DNA of 25,715 nucleotides, from assembly GCA_020636315.1 (NCBI GenBank), contig JACJYA010000029.1:1-25715 (forward strand). Direction: 5' to 3'. The notes under the pieces were generated by a model that searched no databases, was not told the DNA's origin, and was given only the letters and a program-made list of their open reading frames with translations. A program made the position numbers and the translations under genes. Positions 21,791 to 25,715 of this stretch are shown in pieces (the first letter of the stretch is position 1; every line of letters begins with the position of its first letter). The DNA is from Lewinellaceae bacterium (lineage in GTDB: Bacteria; Bacteroidota; Bacteroidia; Chitinophagales; Saprospiraceae).

Positions 21791-23218
21791 TTAAATAAGT
21801 TTTTCTGCTTCGGCCAAAGCCTTTTTCAGTGCCCCCAGTTTGTTGTTGACTTCCTGGAGCTCTTTCTCCTCCACGCTGGCCGCCACGACACCCGCTCCGG
21901 CCTGGTAATACAAAGTGTTGTCCAGGCTGAGAAAAGACCGGATGACGATGGCCTTATTCATCTCTCCATTGAAATTGATGTAGCCCAGGGCGCCTCCGTA
22001 AAAGCTGCGGTTTTGGTTTTCGTATTGATTGATCAGCTCTATAGCCTTGTATTTCGGCGCCCCGGAAAGCGTACCTGCCGGGAAAGTATCTCCGAAAACC
22101 TGGACCGGGTTGGTGGCGGGCCCCAGTTCTCCTTCAACCTTGGAAACCAGGTGGATGACATGGCTGAAAAACTGTATGTCTTTCAATTCTTTAACCGTAA
22201 CATTTACAGCATGCCGGCCCAGGTCATTGCGCGCCAGGTCAACCAGCATGATGTGCTCGGCATTTTCCTTGGGGTCTTCCGAAAGCTGAAGGGCATTTCG
22301 GGCGTCCTGGACGTCATCGCCGGTACGCCGGTAGGTGCCGGCAATAGGGTTTACGCTGGCAATTCCATTGCGCACCGCCATCTGAGTTTCCGGAGAGGAG
22401 CCGAAAATGCGGTAGTTCCCGAAATCGGCATAAAACAGATAGGGAGAGGGGTTGATTGAACGCAGGGCCCGGTAAACCGTAAAATCATCGCCGGAGAACT
22501 GCTGAGCGAACTGCCGGCTGAAAACGATCTGAAACACATCTCCCAGCTGGCAATGACGTTTGCCGACGGAAACCAGCTCCATGAACTCTTCGTCAGTCAG
22601 GTTGGTGGACTCCTGCCCGCGCAGGCGGAATTCATGAAGGGCAAATTTCCGGCTTTTGATCAACCGCTCTACCTCCTCCATGCGGGAGGGCTCGCCTTCC
22701 GGCACGTTTTCCAGCACATAGAGTTCATCCCTGAAATGGTTGATGGCCAGAATAAACCGGTAAAGGTTGTACCGGATATCCGGCAGGTTGAATTTACGCT
22801 TCTCCGGGTCAAACTTCAGGGTGTCAAAATATTGAACTCCATCAAAACCGGTGTAACCAATGAGGCCGTTAAACCCGTTATAAGGAGCTTCATACTCGAC
22901 CTTAAACCGCTTTAGGAAACCAAGCATGGCATCAGGGACGGAGAGCGTGTTTTCAACGGGGGTTTCCCTCACCTCACCGCCCGGCAAAAGTTCCCGGATC
23001 ACACCCCCTTCCACCTGAATGGAGCCGATCACATCAAAACCGATAAAGGAATAGCAATCTTCCTTGCTTCGAAAATCATTATTCTCCAGCAGAACGGGCT
23101 CAGAGTAATGGTCACGGGCCTTCAGAAAAAGGGTTACCGGTGTAATGGTATCGGCCAAAAAACGGCGGACTCTGGTGTGGATGCCGATCTTTTTTTCTGT
23201 CTTAACTTCCATGATCAT
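21791..23218 (-). CDS. trpE: Anthranilate synthase component I
   Basis: TrpE turns chorismate plus ammonia into anthranilate, the committed step to tryptophan, in complex with TrpG. The 475-residue product has the chorismate-binding domain motifs in order: LGDVFQIVFSRQF, SSPETQMAVRNG, NPIAGTYRRTG, AEHIMLVDLARNDLGR, GTLSGAPKYKAIELI and YQAGAGVVAASVEEKE. Near the N-terminus, PVLLENND (41-48) corresponds to the LLES region that binds tryptophan for feedback inhibition, with Asn in place of Ser. It is the first structural gene of the operon, 87 bp downstream of a Trp-rich leader ORF and just behind the leader's terminator-like hairpin. The ATG at 23218 is followed two codons later by another ATG. 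Either could be the start. Confidence 0.95.
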   Translation of the reverse strand: MIMEVKTEKKIGIHTRVRRFLADTITPVTLFLKARDHYSEPVLLENNDFRSKEDCYSFIGFDVIGSIQVEGGVIRELLPGGEVRETPVENTLSVPDAMLGFLKRFKVEYEAPYNGFNGLIGYTGFDGVQYFDTLKFDPEKRKFNLPDIRYNLYRFILAINHFRDELYVLENVPEGEPSRMEEVERLIKSRKFALHEFRLRGQESTNLTDEEFMELVSVGKRHCQLGDVFQIVFSRQFAQQFSGDDFTVYRALRSINPSPYLFYADFGNYRIFGSSPETQMAVRNGIASVNPIAGTYRRTGDDVQDARNALQLSEDPKENAEHIMLVDLARNDLGRHAVNVTVKELKDIQFFSHVIHLVSKVEGELGPATNPVQVFGDTFPAGTLSGAPKYKAIELINQYENQNRSFYGGALGYINFNGEMNKAIVIRSFLSLDNTLYYQAGAGVVAASVEEKELQEVNNKLGALKKALAEAEKLI

Positions 23219-23237
23219 CTAGGTATTGCATAAAATG

Positions 23238-23271
23238 AAAGCGGCTTGCCGAGTGATCGACAAGCCGCTTT
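23238..23271 (-). terminator. Attenuator stem-loop before trpE
   Basis: AAAGCGGCTTG and its perfect complement form an 11-bp stem (23261-23271/23238-23248) around a 12-nt loop that can form three further pairs (CGA/TCG). On the transcribed minus strand the 3' arm ends in TTT and continues CATTTTATG, a T-rich tail. It ends 20 bp before the trpE ATG. Together with the Trp-codon leader upstream, this is the expected position of a trp attenuator. Confidence 0.8.
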
Positions 23272-23305
23272 TTATTGATATTCGTTCAGATCAAACAAAG
23301 GCGTG

Positions 23306-23374
23306 TCACCTCACCCGGTATTCCGAATGATCGTGCCACCACCACCAGTTGCTTGATTGTTGAACGCAAAACAT
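23306..23374 (-). CDS. trpL: trp operon leader peptide
   Basis: A 22-codon ORF lies between the trp promoter and the stem-loop at 23238-23271. It reads MFCVQQSSN, then four consecutive tryptophan codons (TGG at 23336-23347), then HDHSEYRVR and TGA. Four adjacent Trp codons in so short an ORF directly upstream of trpE are the hallmark of ribosome-mediated attenuation: with scarce charged tRNA-Trp the ribosome stalls here and the terminator fails to form. Just after the Trp codons, TCATTCGG can pair with CCGGGTGA later in the ORF (plus 23311-23318). The latter can instead pair with TCACTCGG in the terminator loop (plus 23249-23256), suggesting mutually exclusive structures. An overlapping ATG at 23384 opens another frame without Trp codons. 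The peptide itself probably has no function after translation. Confidence 0.85.
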   Translation of the reverse strand: MFCVQQSSNWWWWHDHSEYRVR

Positions 23375-23394
23375 AATTTCTCATTTGTCTGCGC

Positions 23395-23427
23395 CAAAGA
23401 TAAAGGGATTAATTGCAAAAAAGCAAA
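23395..23427 (-). promoter_or_regulatory. trp operon promoter
   Basis: On the minus strand, TTTG (plus CAAA 23424-23427) is followed after 21 nt by TATCTTTG (plus 23395-23402). Both elements match the Bacteroidota promoter exactly. Transcription should start near 23388, only about 14 nt before the leader-peptide ATG at 23374. Confidence 0.75.
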
Positions 23428-23659
23428 CCCTGTTTTAAAAAAAACAAATTTTGCTCATTCCGAATAGTGTTTCATAGTGGAGGGTAACATCGGGGCTGCA
23501 GGTTGCCCAAACGAGAGCGAAACAGCCTTGATTGGGGGGCATGGCAATAAGTTGATAAGTTGCTGCCGGGAGGTGCAGATTAGCCTTTCGGGGTTCAGGT
23601 TCACCACCTCTGGAAGGGGGATATGCGAAATACCAGGGCGGTGCTTTTGGTACCGGGCA
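23428..23659. other. Non-coding gap between the trp promoter and holA
   Basis: Together with the trp leader, this forms a 441-bp region without a larger gene. The part next to the promoter (23428-23455) is A/T-rich, as expected upstream of a promoter. In the rest I see only a weak inverted repeat, GAGGTG with CACCTC about 30 bp later, and no good terminator for holA. An ORF from 23477 on the + strand runs into holA antisense and is not convincing. Confidence 0.5.
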
Positions 23660-24667
23660 TTAATGCAGCAAGCGCCAGACCAATTCTTTCATCAGCTCAC
23701 CTTCAGGCTTTCCGGTACTGATGTAACCGACGCCTTTGGATTTCAGGTCGTATTCTTTCAGAAGGGAAATAACCTTTTCAGCCCGGGCGGGGGGATAATT
23801 GCGGGCAGTAAGCCGGTATTCTTTTAAAAAGAATTCCGACCGCAGCTGTAATGTACTCAATAATTCCTTCACCGGCAAATTTTTGGCGGCGTGGTACAGA
23901 TAGACCTTACTGAAATAGCTGTAAAGGGCGCCAATGAGCACCGGCATAGGATTTTTCTTTGGATTGGCGGCAAAGTAATTGATGATCCGGTTGGCCTTAA
24001 GGACATCTTGCTGGCCAAGCGCCCGCTGGAGTTCAAAGATGTTGTAATCCTTGCTGATCCCTATGTTGGCCTCGATGTGCTGATCGTTGACTTCCGTACC
24101 TGCGGGAAGGTTGATGGCCAGCTTGTCCAGCTCATTGGCCACCTTCGAAAGCTCGGCGCCCAGGTATTCGGCGATCAGTTCGGACGCTTTGGGAGTGATC
24201 TTCAGTTTCTTCCGTTTCAGGTAAGCTGAGATCCAGGCCGGCACCTGGTTGTCGTACAGCGGTTTGGATTCGAAAACCAGGGCGTTCTTTTTTAGGGCCT
24301 TACCGAATCTGGAATTGAAATTGAAGCGCTTGTGTTTATGGCATATCACCAGAATGGTGCTCTCCATCGGCTTCTCGATATAGGACAACAATTCAGCGAT
24401 GCCCTTCATTTCCTGGGCCTCTTTCAGGATGACTACCTGATGGGAAGACATCATCGGATACCGGCGGGCAGTATCCACTATGGCGAGGTGATCCACCTCT
24501 TTGCCGTAAAAAATGGTTTGGTTGAAGGCCCGTTCGGATTCCGTCAGGACATTCTTTTCGATGTAATGAGAAACCTCATCAATGAAATAGGACTCCTGCC
24601 CGTGCAGGAAGTAAACAGGGCGGTATTGTTTGCTTCTGAGTTCTTTTAATATCTGGTCGAAATCCAA
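23660..24667 (-). CDS. holA: DNA polymerase III delta subunit
   Basis: The delta subunit is the wrench of the clamp-loader complex and opens the beta sliding clamp for loading on DNA. The product (335 residues from the TTG at 24667) fits the family: an N-terminal FDQILKELRSKQYRPVYFLHGQESYFIDEV with the degenerate P-loop region (in two parts, VYFLHGQESYFID), a middle AAA+-like part with VVILKEAQEM, and helical C-terminal segments (ELSKVANELDKLAINL, NIFELQRALGQQD, LYSYFSKVYLYHAAKN). Typical relatives in this phylum begin just before F-D-Q-I-L, which points to TTG at 24667. An ATG at 24742 would add 25 residues of unlikely composition. It is a minus-strand gene between the hydrolase and the trp promoter. 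Confidence 0.88.
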   Translation of the reverse strand: MDFDQILKELRSKQYRPVYFLHGQESYFIDEVSHYIEKNVLTESERAFNQTIFYGKEVDHLAIVDTARRYPMMSSHQVVILKEAQEMKGIAELLSYIEKPMESTILVICHKHKRFNFNSRFGKALKKNALVFESKPLYDNQVPAWISAYLKRKKLKITPKASELIAEYLGAELSKVANELDKLAINLPAGTEVNDQHIEANIGISKDYNIFELQRALGQQDVLKANRIINYFAANPKKNPMPVLIGALYSYFSKVYLYHAAKNLPVKELLSTLQLRSEFFLKEYRLTARNYPPARAEKVISLLKEYDLKSKGVGYISTGKPEGELMKELVWRLLH

Positions 24668-24785
24668 GGCACAATTTTCTGTAAAGGTAAAATTTTCAAT
24701 GCATTTTTTGCCCCATGTAATTTCTGTCCAGCTTATGGCCACCAGCTACAAGCTGAACCGAAAGGGTTTGCCGCCAAAGCCATGA

Positions 24786-25715
24786 TCACGGCCTTTCTCC
24801 TACAAACTCCAGAAAATGCTGTAATACCAATTCCGGCGCCTCCGTTTGTGGATAGTGGCCGACATTTTCCAGGCAGATAACATCAGGATCATGGATGAGT
24901 TCTTGATAATGTTCTGCCATTTGGCGCCCGGAAATGGGGTCATAGGCTCCGTTGATCAGGCGGATGGGAACAGAAGATTGTTCCAGGGCGCCCACCCATC
25001 TTTCACGGTGCCGGCGGCGCTCCGCCATGTAGCGGATCAGCCGGTGCATAACGCCCTTGCCCTGATTGTAAGTGATCAGGGGCCAGAACTCGTCGATCTC
25101 GTCTGCGGTTGGGGATGTTTCCGGCCCGAAGATGGCCTTGAAGTTGCGTGCGAGTGTCCGTTTCGATAAAAATGGCGTCAGCAAACGGCCGATGGGGGAA
25201 GCCATCAGGTGCTGCACCAGCCTTGGGGAGTGCGCCTCCGGGAACAGCCCGCCATTGAGCAGGCACAAAGACTGGATGAAAAGCCTCTCTTTGAAGCCGC
25301 CTTCCTTTCCGTTGTGGCGGGCGAGCAGCTCCTGCGCCACTGTATCTCCATAGTCGTGGGCCAGGACGTGAAAACCTTTAATGCCGAGGCAACTCACCAG
25401 TTCCTCCGCCATATCCGCCTGGCGGGCGATGGTGTAATCGTACCCGCGTGGCTTATCTGAAAACCCGAAGCCCAGAAAATCGGGGGCAATGAGGTGAAAC
25501 TTTTCCTCCAGGACAGGCCATACCTTATGCCAGTCCCAGGATGCAGTAGGGAAGCCATGCAGGAGCAGCAGGGCATCTCCTCTCCCACCTTCGCGATAAA
25601 AGATGCGATGGCCGTTCCAGTTAAATATTTTGCCGGCGTGGCGCCAGTTTTCCAAACGATCCATAATGGAAAGATAGGAAAGTTTAGGGAGTAGCATATT
25701 CCTCCAGTCATTCAT
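24786..25715 (-). CDS. MEST/PEG1-like alpha/beta hydrolase, start at the window edge
   Basis: An alpha/beta hydrolase of the haloalkane-dehalogenase/epoxide-hydrolase branch, with an aspartate nucleophile. It shows the oxyanion motif LLLHGFPTASWDWHKVWP (50-67), PDFLGFGFSDKPRGYDY, the nucleophile elbow VLAHDYGDTVAQELL (Asp121), a cap domain, INGAYDPISG (acid Asp259) and NVGHYPQTEAPE (His287). The blocks HDYGDTVAQELL, SLCLLNGGLFPEAH and RRRHRERWVGAL recall the vertebrate imprinted protein MEST/PEG1 from memory. The substrate is unknown. The ATG at 25715 coincides with the last base of the window. ATG codons at 25697 and 25664 are alternatives, and 25664 (MDRLENW) gives the more usual N-terminus. 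The C-terminus is complete at 24786. Confidence 0.83.
   Translation of the reverse strand: MNDWRNMLLPKLSYLSIMDRLENWRHAGKIFNWNGHRIFYREGGRGDALLLLHGFPTASWDWHKVWPVLEEKFHLIAPDFLGFGFSDKPRGYDYTIARQADMAEELVSCLGIKGFHVLAHDYGDTVAQELLARHNGKEGGFKERLFIQSLCLLNGGLFPEAHSPRLVQHLMASPIGRLLTPFLSKRTLARNFKAIFGPETSPTADEIDEFWPLITYNQGKGVMHRLIRYMAERRRHRERWVGALEQSSVPIRLINGAYDPISGRQMAEHYQELIHDPDVICLENVGHYPQTEAPELVLQHFLEFVGERP

Noticed and set aside
23320..23465. Two copies of ATTCCGAAT (23320-23328 and 23457-23465) on either side of the trp promoter
   Set aside because: A 9-bp near-palindrome seen twice could be an operator pair, but one copy lies inside the leader ORF and chance cannot be excluded.

Overview
The window looks like chromosomal DNA of a member of the Bacteroidota. 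Four signs support this: promoters of the TTTG / TAnnTTTG type, a secreted protein with a C-terminal type IX secretion (T9SS) sorting domain, a TonB-dependent receptor with an N-terminal carboxypeptidase-regulatory-like domain, and the styles of HolA, GlmM and LuxC-like proteins. The GC-balanced coding regions and gene types recall Saprospiria-like lineages, but that finer placement is a guess from memory.

Layout. (1) 38-1686: an IS110-family insertion sequence whose DEDD/serine transposase is split by a frame change at a run of ten A, framed by unusually long inverted repeats and preceded by about 170 nt of structured non-coding DNA. (2) 1779-3191 (-): glmM, divergent from a + strand cluster of a SAM methyltransferase, a PAP2 phosphatase and a ZIP metal transporter (3390-5488). 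The divergent gap holds two promoters and a perfect 10-bp-arm dyad enclosing one -7 box. (3) 5683-10152 (+): a TonB-dependent receptor followed by a T9SS-exported alpha/beta-hydrolase-fold protein that lacks the usual nucleophile serine, closed by a strong bidirectional terminator. (4) 10267-14079 (-): rluD, DUF1415, LuxC-like acyl-CoA reductase and a secreted unknown. (5) 14186-15388 (+): a cystathionine gamma-synthase/lyase-type PLP enzyme. (6) 15380-23427 (-): a complete tryptophan operon, trpL-trpE-G-D-C-F-B-A, ending in a DAHP synthase gene. (7) 23660-25715 (-): holA and an alpha/beta hydrolase resembling vertebrate MEST/PEG1.

The most informative region is the trp operon. Upstream of trpE the minus strand carries, in order, a promoter (TTTG-N21-TATCTTTG), a 22-codon leader ORF with four consecutive TGG codons, and an 11-bp GC-rich stem-loop followed by a T-rich stretch. 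This is the classic arrangement of ribosome-mediated transcription attenuation. Because the DAHP synthase gene lies 11 bp behind trpA, the same attenuator probably also sets supply into the shikimate pathway. A second structured element, an 84-nt nested hairpin built from four related 11-mers, sits in the unusual 182-nt gap between trpB and trpA.

The rest of the coding DNA is mostly core metabolism. I saw no tRNA, rRNA, CRISPR array, prophage or defence system.
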